A DNA stretch of 41,007 nucleotides, taken from NCBI GenBank assembly GCA_902603555.1, contig CACKVD010000009.1, forward strand, positions 1-41,007, written 5' to 3'. The notes under the pieces are model-generated. The model was not told the origin of the DNA. It was given only the letters and a program-made list of their open reading frames with translations, and did no database searches. Each line of letters starts with the position of its first letter. Position 1 is the stretch's first letter. Shown here piece after piece: positions 8,846 through 17,890 of the stretch. Origin of the DNA: an uncultured Pelagibacteraceae bacterium (GTDB lineage: Bacteria > Pseudomonadota > Alphaproteobacteria > Pelagibacterales > Pelagibacteraceae). Both the position numbers and the translations under genes were made by a program.

Positions 8846-9607
8846 ATGAATAAAAAAACAATTTGGATAACTGGCGGAAGTACAGGTATTGGAAAAGCTT
8901 TAGCAATTAAATTTGCAAGCAAAGGTTGGAATGTTGCGATTTCTGCAAGAAGAGAGAGCCTACTTAAAGAAATTTCTAATGAAAATGAAAATATCCACGG
9001 ATTTCCACTTGATGTTACTGATAAGTTAAAATGTAAAGAAGTTTTTGAGCAAATCAAAGATAAATTTCAAGAAATTGATATTTGTTTTTTTTCAACTGGC
9101 ACTTGGAATCCAAAAAAAGAAAAAGATATTGATGTTGAACAAATAGAAGAAGTATTTAAAGTAAATTTCTTTGGTACGTTAAATAGTATCAAAGCTGTGG
9201 AAGAGTATTTTAAAAATAAAAAGAATGGTAAAATTACTATTGTTTCGTCTATTGCTGGATATAGAGGGTTGCCAAATTCAACTGGCTATGGACCTTCTAA
9301 ATCAGCTCTTAATAATTTAGCAGAAAGTTTATACTTTGATTTTAAAAGATATAATGTACGTGTTTGCTTGGTATCACCTGGATTTATTAAAACACCAATG
9401 ACAGATAAAAATGATTTTAAAATGCCTTTTTTAAAAACAACCGAATATGCTGCTGAAAAAATTTATGATGGATTAATAAATAAAAATGTTTTTGAAATCC
9501 ACTTTCCAAAATCTCTTACTCTTATTCTTAAACTATTCAGCTTTTTACCAAGTAAAATTTATTTTGGATTAGTTGGAAAAATGACTAAATATCAAAAGAA
9601 AAATTAG
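8846..9607 (+). CDS. Short-chain dehydrogenase/reductase
   Basis: Classical SDR of 253 residues. The cofactor motif TGGSTGIG is at 9-16, SARR follows the second strand (a basic pair suggesting NADP(H)), and the catalytic residues are S135, Y148 and K152 in SSIAGYRGLPNSTGYGPSK. The C-terminal 40 residues are hydrophobic and basic, which could anchor it at the membrane as in lipid-acting SDRs. The substrate is not identifiable from sequence. SDR genes of this kind occur beside DUF3833, CFA-like, DUF1365 and FAD genes in other proteobacteria, and here the SDR faces that cluster tail-to-tail with a four-base overlap. That supports a role in the same lipid or stress pathway, but this is inference. 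Confidence 0.88.
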   Translation: MNKKTIWITGGSTGIGKALAIKFASKGWNVAISARRESLLKEISNENENIHGFPLDVTDKLKCKEVFEQIKDKFQEIDICFFSTGTWNPKKEKDIDVEQIEEVFKVNFFGTLNSIKAVEEYFKNKKNGKITIVSSIAGYRGLPNSTGYGPSKSALNNLAESLYFDFKRYNVRVCLVSPGFIKTPMTDKNDFKMPFLKTTEYAAEKIYDGLINKNVFEIHFPKSLTLILKLFSFLPSKIYFGLVGKMTKYQKKN

Positions 9608-10152
9608 TCTTTAACAAATACAACTGTTAGTTCAGCAACCTTTATACCAAATTTAGTCATAGTTGCTCTATTGATAGCTACTCGGTCATCTTGTTTGAAT
9701 ATCCAGTCATCAAAAGTTATTTTCATCTCCTTACCTTTAACCGGAACTAGAAGAACATACTCAAACTTAAATGCTGGACCATAAGAATATCCTTTTGCTT
9801 TTCCAACAACATCTCCTGCTGTACCCTCATAGTTATTTTCATCAATTTTAGTAATTTGCCATTGTCTAGTTTGAATTTCTCCATCATCCCAATTAAATTT
9901 TTCATCAAGTATCAATTCTTTTCCATCCCATTTACCATTTAGGTCAGCAGAAAATTGTCTTGTGACTTTTCCAGATCTATTTTGAAGCACACCCCAAGCT
10001 TTTACATCTCCAGAAAGGTATTCCTCAATAATTAACCTTGGTTCTTTATTTTTAAAATCTTCAGGTTTCATAGAGCTATTTTTAGAACAACTTGTAAATA
10101 ACATTATAGAAATTATCAATAAAATTGATTTTAAATATTTTATGTCGCGCAT
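9604..10152 (-). CDS. DUF3833-family lipoprotein
   Basis: 182 residues with an N-terminal hydrophobic segment (about 8-20) ending in FTSC, a lipobox with Cys22 as the likely lipidated residue. The mature part is a small beta-rich domain: EPRLIIEEYLSGDVKAWGVL, a run of strands with NGKWDGKELILDE, and a C-terminal R-A-T-M-T-K-F-G segment. These features match the DUF3833 family of unknown function that accompanies CFA-like methyltransferases and the ChrR/sigma-E regulon in several proteobacteria. It is the last gene of the minus-strand string starting at gcvT, 13 bases after the CFA-like gene. The protein probably sits in the periplasm on a lipid anchor. Nothing in the sequence shows an enzyme active site. 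Confidence 0.78.
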   Translation of the reverse strand: MRDIKYLKSILLIISIMLFTSCSKNSSMKPEDFKNKEPRLIIEEYLSGDVKAWGVLQNRSGKVTRQFSADLNGKWDGKELILDEKFNWDDGEIQTRQWQITKIDENNYEGTAGDVVGKAKGYSYGPAFKFEYVLLVPVKGKEMKITFDDWIFKQDDRVAINRATMTKFGIKVAELTVVFVKD

Positions 10153-10165
10153 AGTCTTTATTTAC

Positions 10166-11344
10166 CTATTTATTTTGAATTGAAAATTGTATTAAATCTA
10201 TGTTCTTTGATTTAAATCCAGCCTCACAATAGCAAAGGTAAAATTCCCACATTCTTTTAAATGTTATGTCAAATCCCTGATTTTTAATTTGATTCCATTT
10301 TTTATTAAATTCGTCTCTCCATATAGATAATGTGTTAGAATAATGATCAGCATAAGACTCATAAGATTTTATTGTTAAACCATTTTCAGAAACATACTTA
10401 TTAATATTATTTTTATTTGGAAGGAAACCGCCTGGAAAAATATATTTTTGAATAAAATCCTCCTTATTTTTATATCTGTCAAATAAAGCATCATCAATAG
10501 TAATAGCTTGAATGGCTGCTTTACCATTTTTTGATAAATTATTTTTTATAGTTTTAAAATAACTCTCTAAATAATTTTGACCTACAGCTTCAATCATTTC
10601 TATTGATGCTATTGAATTATATTTATCCTTTAAATCCCTATAATCTTTAATTTCAATATTAACTTTTTCATTTAAACCACAATTATGAATTCTTTGTTTA
10701 GCATACTCAAATTGTTTTTTTGAAATTGTAATACAATCAAGTTTTACATCATATTTTTTTCCAAGATATTCGGCAAAACCTCCCCATCCACATCCTATTT
10801 CTAAAACTTTATCACCACTGCTGGGTTTGATTAAATCTATTAGTTTTTGGTATTTGTTATTTTGTGCATCTGATAAATTTTTATTTTCTTCATCAAAAAT
10901 CGCACTTGAATATGTCAATGTCTTATCAAGCCATAGCGAGAAAAATTCATTTCCTAGATCATAATGCCTAGCTATATTTTTTTTACTTCTATTTATTGTA
11001 TTCTTAATAAAAATATTTTTTAAAAAATTAATAACTGGAAAATCTAGTAAACCTGAAAATTTATGAACTTGTTTTATGTTTCTAGCTGTAACTTCTATTA
11101 AGTCTGATAAATTATTAGTCTCAAATTCATTTTTCATATAAGACTCTGCGAAACCTACACTTCCTCCTTTTATGAGATTAAAAGTGAAATTTGTTTTTTT
11201 TATCTTAAGATTTGCTTTTAATTGGTCATTTGGATTACCAAATTTCAATAACTCACCATCATGGTTTGTTATTTCTAGGTACCCATATTTTATATTGTTT
11301 AAAGTACTAAAAACAATTTTGTCTGTAATCTTAAATAAATTCAT
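10166..11344 (-). CDS. Cyclopropane-fatty-acid-synthase-like SAM methyltransferase (UfaM/CfaA-like)
   Basis: 392-residue class I methyltransferase of the CFA synthase family, which methylates double bonds of membrane phospholipid acyl chains using S-adenosylmethionine. Visible motifs are IARHYDLGNEFF (124-135), LTYSSAIF (143-150), the SAM loop VLEIGCGWGGF (180-190) and SIEMIEAVGQNY, then a C-terminal region with FIQKYIFPGG and FYLCYCEAGF. The residue corresponding to the E. coli Cys in YSCGYW is serine here, as in many alphaproteobacterial homologues. Linked with an FAD protein and DUF1365, it resembles UfaM of Rhodobacter sphaeroides, which starts methyl-branched and furan fatty acid synthesis; whether it makes cyclopropane or another methylated product cannot be read from sequence. 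It overlaps the DUF1365 stop by one base. Confidence 0.88.
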   Translation of the reverse strand: MNLFKITDKIVFSTLNNIKYGYLEITNHDGELLKFGNPNDQLKANLKIKKTNFTFNLIKGGSVGFAESYMKNEFETNNLSDLIEVTARNIKQVHKFSGLLDFPVINFLKNIFIKNTINRSKKNIARHYDLGNEFFSLWLDKTLTYSSAIFDEENKNLSDAQNNKYQKLIDLIKPSSGDKVLEIGCGWGGFAEYLGKKYDVKLDCITISKKQFEYAKQRIHNCGLNEKVNIEIKDYRDLKDKYNSIASIEMIEAVGQNYLESYFKTIKNNLSKNGKAAIQAITIDDALFDRYKNKEDFIQKYIFPGGFLPNKNNINKYVSENGLTIKSYESYADHYSNTLSIWRDEFNKKWNQIKNQGFDITFKRMWEFYLCYCEAGFKSKNIDLIQFSIQNK

Positions 11345-12105
11345 TAATTTTCAAAAGTAATATTATTTCTAATTTTGATTTTTTTCTTTATGAATTTAAT
11401 TCCTTTGGCCCATAATTTAAACGCTTCAAAATGTATCGCTGAAATAATTTTTAGGGTCATTAGTGGGTGTTTTAAGTAAGATTTAATTAGTTCTTTTGAA
11501 TTAAAATCTACTCTTGTGCCATCTTGAGATGCATATAATATTTTTTCATTTGTTTGATATTGGTCAATTATTACCGAAATTTTTTCCCCAGGTTTAAGAA
11601 GTCTAAAAAAATAATTACAATTCATTTCAATAAATGGAGAGACATGAAATTTCTTTGTACAATTATGTTGATAAAGATTTTTTTCATCATCAACTTTAAA
11701 AATATAAGTATGTTGCTCCCCAAATGTATTTTTAACTTCGTATAAAATACATATTAATTTTTCATTTTTGTCATAGATATAAAAAACACTAAGTGGATTA
11801 AATACATATCCAAAAATTCTTGGATAACAGAGAAGCTTTATTTTGATATCCTCAGAATTAATCTTATTTTCATTTAAATTTTTTTTCACCCATTCGATCA
11901 GTGATGAGCCATCTCTATTGCCGTGATCTTTTTCGTAAAAACTTACTAAATTAAATTTATTATATGAAAATATATTTATTGTTTTATCCAATTGATTTAA
12001 TTCGGACAAATCAATAAAGAGCGAAAAAACACTATATTTAAAAAAGTGAGTTTTGGGTTTAAATCTTTTGTGAATTACAGTTCCATTATAAATTGAGCTA
12101 GTCAT
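11344..12105 (-). CDS. DUF1365 family protein
   Basis: 253 residues matching DUF1365: N-terminal SSIYNGTVIHKRFKPKTHFF (the usual Y-x-G-x-V-x-H-x-R-x-x-P start), then SFYEKDHGNRDGSSL, LLCYPRIFGYVFNPLSVFY and KNTFGEQHTYIF. The family has no firmly assigned activity. It is nearly always encoded between an FAD amine-oxidase-like protein and a CFA-like methyltransferase, exactly as here, so a part in acyl-chain modification is likely by association. The C-terminal residues are strongly basic. Its start overlaps the end of the upstream flavoprotein gene by eight bases, implying translational coupling. Confidence 0.85.
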   Translation of the reverse strand: MTSSIYNGTVIHKRFKPKTHFFKYSVFSLFIDLSELNQLDKTINIFSYNKFNLVSFYEKDHGNRDGSSLIEWVKKNLNENKINSEDIKIKLLCYPRIFGYVFNPLSVFYIYDKNEKLICILYEVKNTFGEQHTYIFKVDDEKNLYQHNCTKKFHVSPFIEMNCNYFFRLLKPGEKISVIIDQYQTNEKILYASQDGTRVDFNSKELIKSYLKHPLMTLKIISAIHFEAFKLWAKGIKFIKKKIKIRNNITFEN

Positions 12106-13336
12106 TTAAGTTTTTTAACATTTCAATCGATGATTTTATTCCATCTTCATGAAATCCATAACCAAAATAACTTCCACAGAAAAGGATATTTCTTTTATTT
12201 TGTAAATTTTTAAGCTTACTTTGGAAATCTAATGCAGCTTGATCAAAATAAGGGTGAGTAAATTTTACTTTTTTTAATATTTTTGATTTATTAATTTCAA
12301 AATACGGATTTAACGTAAGAAATATATTTTTTTCACACTTTAAATTTTGTAATAAGTTTAACCAATAAGTTATTGAATTTTTTTCAATATCATCTTTGCT
12401 CATTAAAGAATTCCAAGAACACCAAGCATTTCTGTTTTTTGGCATAACTTTTTCATCTGTATGAATATAAGCAAAATTTTCTTTATAACTAAAATTTGAT
12501 AAAATCTTTTTTTCATCCTCAGATGGATTTTCAATAATTGAAAGGGCCTCATCTGCGTGATTTGCTAATACAACTTTATCATAATTAAAAAATTCACTTT
12601 CACCACCATAATACAAATCTACACCAGAGCTTTTACTAATAATTTTTTTAACAGCATAATTTTTAAAATATTCACCATTTAATTTTGAGATAATTTTTTG
12701 AACATAAGTCCTACTTCTATTAGTTACAGTATACCATTGAGGTCTATTACTTAATTTAAATAAACCATGATTTTGAAAAAATTTTAAAAAAAATTTTAAT
12801 GGCATTTTATTAGACTCATATGGAGGCATTGACCAAATTGCTGAGACCATAGGTATTAAATGATAATTTATGAACTCTTTTGATAATTTATTTTTGACTA
12901 AGTATTCACCTAAAGTTGTTCTTTCATCAAAGTTTTTTATATCATCACATTTTTTGTAAAAATTTATAATATCAAAAAACATTCTCAAAAATTTCAAATC
13001 AAATAAATTTAATCTGTTTGAAAAAATACCATTCAAGCCTTTTCCACAATATTCAAAATTTGTATTTTCTACTGAAACTGAAAAAGACATGTCACTTTTT
13101 TCTATGTCTATTTTATTTTCTTTAAAAAAATTAATTAAATTAGGATATGTTTTAAAATTAAAAACAATAAAACCGATATCTACAGCAATTTTTTTTGTAT
13201 CTAAATTTAGATCAATAGTATGAGAATGTCCTCCAAAATGGTCTTCTTTTTCAAACAAGTCTACATGATGTTTTTTTGATAAATAATAGGCAGCACTTAA
13301 ACCTGAAATTCCTGACCCAACTACAGCAATTTTCAT
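12098..13336 (-). CDS. FAD-dependent amine-oxidase-like oxidoreductase (possible fatty-acyl desaturase, UfaD-like)
   Basis: 412-residue flavoprotein. The FAD fold is at the N-terminus (IAVVGSGISGLSAAYYL, with E34 of LFEKEDHFGGHSHT), VDIGFIVFN follows, and a C-terminal GSYFGYGFHEDGIKSS closes the FAD-binding site. This is the NAD(P)/FAD protein class that precedes DUF1365 and CFA-like genes. The Rhodobacter sphaeroides counterpart, UfaD as I recall it, acts with the methyltransferase UfaM in making unsaturated methyl-branched fatty acids. That role is suggested by synteny and not shown by a motif. The gene begins only six bases after gcvP ends, with no visible terminator, so it may be transcribed from the glycine riboswitch promoter. 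Confidence 0.83.
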   Translation of the reverse strand: MKIAVVGSGISGLSAAYYLSKKHHVDLFEKEDHFGGHSHTIDLNLDTKKIAVDIGFIVFNFKTYPNLINFFKENKIDIEKSDMSFSVSVENTNFEYCGKGLNGIFSNRLNLFDLKFLRMFFDIINFYKKCDDIKNFDERTTLGEYLVKNKLSKEFINYHLIPMVSAIWSMPPYESNKMPLKFFLKFFQNHGLFKLSNRPQWYTVTNRSRTYVQKIISKLNGEYFKNYAVKKIISKSSGVDLYYGGESEFFNYDKVVLANHADEALSIIENPSEDEKKILSNFSYKENFAYIHTDEKVMPKNRNAWCSWNSLMSKDDIEKNSITYWLNLLQNLKCEKNIFLTLNPYFEINKSKILKKVKFTHPYFDQAALDFQSKLKNLQNKRNILFCGSYFGYGFHEDGIKSSIEMLKNLND

Positions 13337-13342
13337 TAATTT

Positions 13343-16213
13343 TTATGCTGCATCTTCTTTGAATTCATCCATACTTGGACATGTGCAAAAAATATTCTTA
13401 TCCCCATATACATTGTCTACTCTTGCAACTGGAGGCCAGAATTTATTAGCTTTCAAAAATTTAGCTGGGTAAGCAGCCTCTTCTCGAGAATATTTATGTG
13501 TCCAGTTATCAGAAGCTAATTCAGTATCTGTGTGAGGAGCATTCTTTATTGGATTATCAACTTTATCAAACTTGCCAGATTTTATTTGATCTATTTCTTG
13601 TTTTATTTTTATTAAAGTATCACAAAATCTATCAAGTTCAGGCAAACTCTCACTTTCTGTAGGTTCAATCATCATAGTACCAGCTACAGGCCATGACATT
13701 GTTGGTGCATGAAAACCAAAATCAATTAACCTCTTGGCAATATCTTCCTCTGTTACTCCAGTTTCCGATTTAATTGCTCTAATATCAATAATACATTCAT
13801 GAGCAACGTTACCTTTTGAACCTTTATATAAAATTGGAAAATGATCTTTAAGTCTACTCGCAATATAGTTAGCATTAAGTATAGCAACTTGAGTAGCAAG
13901 TTTTACTCCCTCAGACCCCATCATTTTAATATACATCCAAGAAATTGAAAGAATACTTGAGCTTCCCCAAGGTGCTGCTGAGACTGCACCTATTCCAGAT
14001 GCAGGTCCACAATCTTTAACAACTGGATGATTGGGCAAATAAACTTGTAAATGTCTTTTACATGCAATAGGTCCCATTCCAGGCCCTCCTCCCCCGTGAG
14101 GAATACAAAATGTTTTATGTAAGTTTATATGACAAACATCTGGGCCAAAATTTCCAGGTTTTGCAATACCAACAAGTGCATTTAAGTTTGCTCCGTCCAT
14201 GTAAACTTGGCCTCCATGTTTATGAATTAAATCACAGATATCTGATATTTTTTCTTCAAATACGCCATGTGTGGATGGATATGTGACCATTAAAGCTCCA
14301 AGATTTTCAGAATGAATTTCTGATTTTTTCTTTAAATCTTCAAAATCAACGTTTCCATCTTTATCACAATCAACTACTACAACTTTCATTCCAACCATCT
14401 GGGCACTTGCTGGATTGGTTCCATGTGCTGAGCTTGGTATTAAACATATATTTCTATTTTTATCGCCTCTATCTAAATGATATTTTCTAATTACCATTAA
14501 TCCTGCATATTCACCTTGCGCCCCAGCATTGGGTTGAAGTGAAACTCCTGAAAAACCAGTAATTGATCTTAGCCAATTTTTAAGATCTGTGAACAATGTT
14601 CTGTATCCTTCCATCTGCTCTATGGGGACGAATGGATGAGGCTCAGCTAATTCTCTCCATGAAATAGGTATCATCTCTGCAGTAGCATTTAGTTTCATAG
14701 TGCATGAGCCTAGTGCAATCATAGTTCTGTTAAGAGCTATATCCTTATCCTCTAACTTTTTAAGGTATCTAAGCATTTCTGTCTCTGAACGATATAAATT
14801 AAAAACTGGGTGCTCTAAATATTTTGAAGTTCTTAATAAACTTTTTGGAAGATTAGGTAAACTAACTGTAGGATCTTCTTTTTTGATTGATTCTGCTGCA
14901 TTAAAAATTTTTAATAATTGATTTACTCTATAAACATTTTTTTTCTCATCAAAAGAAACAGCAAGCATTTCTGAATTTACTTTTCTAATATTAACTTTTT
15001 GAACCAAAGCATTTTTGAAAATTTGATCAGTCTTTTCCTTTGTAATAATTGTTACAGTATCAAAAAAATAATCTGAATATAGTTCATATCCTGATTGTTT
15101 TATTTTATCAGCAAAATTTTTTGCTAATTGAGAAACTCTTTCAGAAATATTTTTAATTCCTTCAGGACCGTGATAAATAGCATATGCTGCTGACACTATT
15201 GCTAATAAAGCTTGGGCTGTACAAATATTACTTGTAGCTTTGTCTCTTCTAATGTGCTGTTCTCTAGTCTGTAGCGACAACCTGTAAGCCTTGTTTCCAT
15301 GTCTATCTACTGAGACACCAACTATTCTACCTGGCATAGATCTTTTGTACTCATCTTTTGTTGCAAAAAATGCAGCATGCGGACCACCATAACCCATTGG
15401 AATACCAAACCTTTGAGAACTACCAATTGCAATATCGGCCCCAAGTTCTCTCGGTGTTTTTAACTTAGCAAGTGCAAGAAGATCACATGCTAAAATTGCT
15501 TTACCATTTTTTTTGTGAATTTTACTTATTGCCTCACTAGGATCTTTAATGTCACCTAAAGTTCCAGGGTACTGCAATATTCCACAGACAATATCTTCTT
15601 TTAACTGCTCTAAAACTTTATCCTCATTTCCAACAAGAACTTTTAAACCAATAGGCTCTGCTCTAGTTTGTATTACGTCAATTGTTTGGGGATGACAATT
15701 TTCTGAAACAAAAACTAAATTACTATCGCTTTTATTTAGTCTGTGACTTAAACCCATAGCCTCTGCTGCTGCTGTACCCTCATCTAGTAAAGATGCGTTT
15801 GCAATATCCATTCCTGTGAAATCAACAATCATTTGCTGGAAGTTTAACAACATTTCCAATCTTCCTTGTGCTACCTCTGGCTGATAAGGCGTGTAGGAAG
15901 TATACCAACCAGGATTTTCTAATATATTTCTTAAAATTACATAAGGGGTATAAGTTCCATAATAACCCATACCAATAAAATTTGAATAAATCTGATTTTT
16001 TTTGGAAATTACTTTTAATTTTCTTAATGCCTCATACTCTGAATTAGATTCACCAATATTTAGTTCACCTTTAAACTGTATTTTTTCTGGAACTGTATTG
16101 TCTATTAAATCGTCAAGTGATTTATAATTTAATTTTTTTAACATCTTTGATTGATCTTCCTCAGAAGGACCAATATGTCTTTTTAAAAAATCTTTTTGTG
16201 AGTTGTGTAACAT
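13343..16213 (-). CDS. gcvP: Glycine dehydrogenase (decarboxylating), P protein
   Basis: PLP enzyme that decarboxylates glycine and loads the aminomethyl group on the lipoyl arm of GcvH. At 956 residues it is the single-chain (GcvPA-GcvPB fused) form. The N-terminal half carries the FLKRHIGPS start and TPYQPEVAQGRLEMLLNFQ; the C-terminal half has SAHGTNPASAQM and the PLP site INLHKTFCIPHGGGGPG with Lys700 as the Schiff-base lysine. Both glycine-rich segments are intact. It follows gcvH with a one-base overlap in the order gcvT-gcvH-gcvP, and feeds 5,10-methylene-THF, NADH and ammonia from glycine. SAR11 cells depend on glycine/serine metabolism, so this operon is central. Confidence 0.97.
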   Translation of the reverse strand: MLHNSQKDFLKRHIGPSEEDQSKMLKKLNYKSLDDLIDNTVPEKIQFKGELNIGESNSEYEALRKLKVISKKNQIYSNFIGMGYYGTYTPYVILRNILENPGWYTSYTPYQPEVAQGRLEMLLNFQQMIVDFTGMDIANASLLDEGTAAAEAMGLSHRLNKSDSNLVFVSENCHPQTIDVIQTRAEPIGLKVLVGNEDKVLEQLKEDIVCGILQYPGTLGDIKDPSEAISKIHKKNGKAILACDLLALAKLKTPRELGADIAIGSSQRFGIPMGYGGPHAAFFATKDEYKRSMPGRIVGVSVDRHGNKAYRLSLQTREQHIRRDKATSNICTAQALLAIVSAAYAIYHGPEGIKNISERVSQLAKNFADKIKQSGYELYSDYFFDTVTIITKEKTDQIFKNALVQKVNIRKVNSEMLAVSFDEKKNVYRVNQLLKIFNAAESIKKEDPTVSLPNLPKSLLRTSKYLEHPVFNLYRSETEMLRYLKKLEDKDIALNRTMIALGSCTMKLNATAEMIPISWRELAEPHPFVPIEQMEGYRTLFTDLKNWLRSITGFSGVSLQPNAGAQGEYAGLMVIRKYHLDRGDKNRNICLIPSSAHGTNPASAQMVGMKVVVVDCDKDGNVDFEDLKKKSEIHSENLGALMVTYPSTHGVFEEKISDICDLIHKHGGQVYMDGANLNALVGIAKPGNFGPDVCHINLHKTFCIPHGGGGPGMGPIACKRHLQVYLPNHPVVKDCGPASGIGAVSAAPWGSSSILSISWMYIKMMGSEGVKLATQVAILNANYIASRLKDHFPILYKGSKGNVAHECIIDIRAIKSETGVTEEDIAKRLIDFGFHAPTMSWPVAGTMMIEPTESESLPELDRFCDTLIKIKQEIDQIKSGKFDKVDNPIKNAPHTDTELASDNWTHKYSREEAAYPAKFLKANKFWPPVARVDNVYGDKNIFCTCPSMDEFKEDAA

Positions 16214-16593
16214 TATGATGAACTCTCCTTTGCAAATTTATCGTAATCTTCCTTATTCATCAAAGATTCCATTTCTGATTTATCTTTAACCTTTAATTTG
16301 AAAAACCATGCACTGTTTTCAGGATCTTGATTTATTTTTGAAGGATCGTCTACAATAGCTTGATTAGTATCTACTACCTCACCACTTATTGGTGTATATA
16401 CATCGCTAGCTGCTTTAGTTGATTCTACTACACCAGCAGTACCATCTTTTTCTACACTGGTTCCTTTTTCTGGAAGTTCTGTAAAAACTATATCTCCTAA
16501 CATTTCTGTAGCATGTTTTGTTATTCCAATTGTAGCTATATCACCTTCTAATTTTATCCATTCGTGTTCCTTCGAATATTTTACGTCACTCAT
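16213..16593 (-). CDS. gcvH: Glycine cleavage system H protein
   Basis: Small lipoyl carrier shuttling the aminomethyl and reduced lipoyl groups between P, T and L proteins. The 126-residue chain starts [14 protein letters not shown], and the lipoylation lysine is K60 in [20 protein letters not shown]. The C-terminal [12 protein letters not shown] is the usual family end region. The length is normal. The ATG overlaps the gcvT stop by four bases (ATGA), and the stop overlaps the gcvP start by one base, so the three genes are tightly coupled. Confidence 0.97.
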   Translation of the reverse strand: MSDVKYSKEHEWIKLEGDIATIGITKHATEMLGDIVFTELPEKGTSVEKDGTAGVVESTKAASDVYTPISGEVVDTNQAIVDDPSKINQDPENSAWFFKLKVKDKSEMESLMNKEDYDKFAKESSS

Positions 16594-17696
16594 TTATTTA
16601 CTCCTTTCACATAACTTTTTTTATAAAATGGTAATCCACAAATATTTGCAGGATATTTTTTTCCTCGTACTTCCAAAAAAACTTTTGTATCCTTCTTTGA
16701 AAATTCATTCTCTACATAACCCATGGCAACTGGACCATTAACACTTGGTCCAAATGTACCACTTGTAATTTCACCAATATGTAAATCAGATTGATTAAAG
16801 ATCTTTGTCTTTTCTCTTGCAATTACCTTTCCTTCTGGCTTTATTCCAACTCTAATTTTACTCACACCATCGTTTAACTGCTTTGTAATTATATTTGATC
16901 CAATAAAATTACCTTTGGAAACTCTGTCTTTAGAAATAGCCCATTTTAAATTTGCTTCAACTGGAGTTTTGTCTTTATTTAGCTCATGACCATACAAACA
17001 CAAGCCTGCTTCCAATCTTAAAGTATCTCTAGCTCCCAAACCAATTAATTTTGCACCCTTATCAATTAAATCTTTTGTGAATTTTTCGGATAATTCATTT
17101 GATATAGACACTTCAAATCCATCCTCACCAGTATAACCTGAGCGTGTAACATAAATTTTTTGATCATGAAATGAAAACCAATTTCCAGACATAAAATTTA
17201 GATCTTCAACTCCTTGAATAATATTATTTAGTATCTTTACTGATTTTGGTCCTTGAATAGCAATCAAAGATCTTTTTTCATCTAGTAGCATTTCATATTT
17301 ACCATTCAATAATTTACTTAAAATTTTAAAATCATTTTCTTTACAAGCTGCATTTAAGATTATTAAGAAACCTTTTTCTAATTTAGTAACAATTAAATCA
17401 TCATAAATTCCTGCTTCATCATTCATTAAGAAGCTATATTTAGAATGGTTGATTTTTAAATTTTTTAAATCTAATGGAAAAATTTTCTCTAAATCTTCAG
17501 TTAAATTATTTTCTCCATATATAAATAATTGACCCATATGTGAAACATCAAAAATACCTGAGTGCATTCTTGTATATTTATGCTCCTCAACAATGCCATC
17601 AGAATATTGAATTGGCATTTGATAGCCTGCAAATTCAACAAATTTTGCGTTGTTGTTCTGATGTAACTTGTATAAAGATGTTTTTTTTATTTCCAT
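16590..17696 (-). CDS. gcvT: Aminomethyltransferase, glycine cleavage T protein
   Basis: Transfers the methylene unit from GcvH-bound aminomethyl-lipoate to tetrahydrofolate, releasing ammonia. The 368-residue chain begins [24 protein letters not shown] and contains the T-protein marks HMGQLFIYG, a folate-binding region with [13 protein letters not shown], and [20 protein letters not shown]. The ATG at 17694-17696 follows AGAAAGAGTTAAT, where AGAG is the probable Shine-Dalgarno. This start region is perfectly complementary to a segment inside the upstream glycine riboswitch, so translation should respond to glycine. It is the first gene of the gcvT-gcvH-gcvP string. Confidence 0.97.
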   Translation of the reverse strand: MEIKKTSLYKLHQNNNAKFVEFAGYQMPIQYSDGIVEEHKYTRMHSGIFDVSHMGQLFIYGENNLTEDLEKIFPLDLKNLKINHSKYSFLMNDEAGIYDDLIVTKLEKGFLIILNAACKENDFKILSKLLNGKYEMLLDEKRSLIAIQGPKSVKILNNIIQGVEDLNFMSGNWFSFHDQKIYVTRSGYTGEDGFEVSISNELSEKFTKDLIDKGAKLIGLGARDTLRLEAGLCLYGHELNKDKTPVEANLKWAISKDRVSKGNFIGSNIITKQLNDGVSKIRVGIKPEGKVIAREKTKIFNQSDLHIGEITSGTFGPSVNGPVAMGYVENEFSKKDTKVFLEVRGKKYPANICGLPFYKKSYVKGVNK

Positions 17697-17780
17697 ATTA
17701 ACTCTTTCTACCCATCTGTATATTTGCCTGAGAGTTTTGCTCCTTCGGCGAGAATTTAATCTCTTTCCAGAGTTAATATG
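17694..17780 (-). promoter_or_regulatory. Expression platform: 12-base anti-start pairing of the glycine riboswitch
   Basis: In the mRNA, CAUAUUAACUCU (17780 to 17769) is perfectly complementary to AGAGUUAAUAUG (17705 to 17694), which holds the likely Shine-Dalgarno AGAG and the gcvT AUG. The upstream strand shares three bases (17771-17769) with the 5' side of the aptamer II P1 helix. Glycine-stabilised P1 and the anti-start helix therefore compete, giving a simple translational on-switch. The pairing is seen directly; the mechanism is inferred. Confidence 0.75.
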
Positions 17781-17856
17781 CTACGGTCCTTTTTGCCTGA
17801 GAGATTCCTGGGTGGTTGCTCCTTCGGCGCTACGATATTCTGTAGTCTCTCCCGTA
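17715..17856 (-). ncRNA. Tandem glycine riboswitch (two aptamers)
   Basis: On the minus strand, aptamer I runs 17856 to 17782: P1 is UACGG paired with CCGUA, and the conserved GGGAGAG, GCGCCGAAGGAGCAA and CUCUCAGGCAAA elements appear in order. Aptamer II runs 17771 to 17715: P1 is UCUG paired with CAGA, with CGCCGAAGGAGCAA and ACUCUCAGGCAAA. Two aptamers joined by a short linker is the classic cooperative glycine riboswitch ahead of gcvT. Aptamer II ends 18 bases before the gcvT AUG. Glycine should switch gcvT on; the mechanism visible here is control of the start codon rather than a terminator, since no stem followed by a U-run lies between the aptamers and gcvT. Confidence 0.96.
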
Positions 17857-17861
17857 AAGAG

Positions 17862-17890
17862 ATAATCTTACACATGACTATAAAAGTCAA
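17862..17890 (-). promoter_or_regulatory. Sigma-70-type promoter for the glycine riboswitch/gcvTHP operon
   Basis: On the minus strand a -35 TTGACT (17890 to 17885) is followed after 17 bases by a -10 GATTAT (17867 to 17862). Transcription would begin near 17855, directly at the 5' side of aptamer I P1. The -35 overlaps the stop codon of the upstream eamA-type gene. The fit with the aptamer start makes this better than an isolated hexamer match. Confidence 0.55.
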
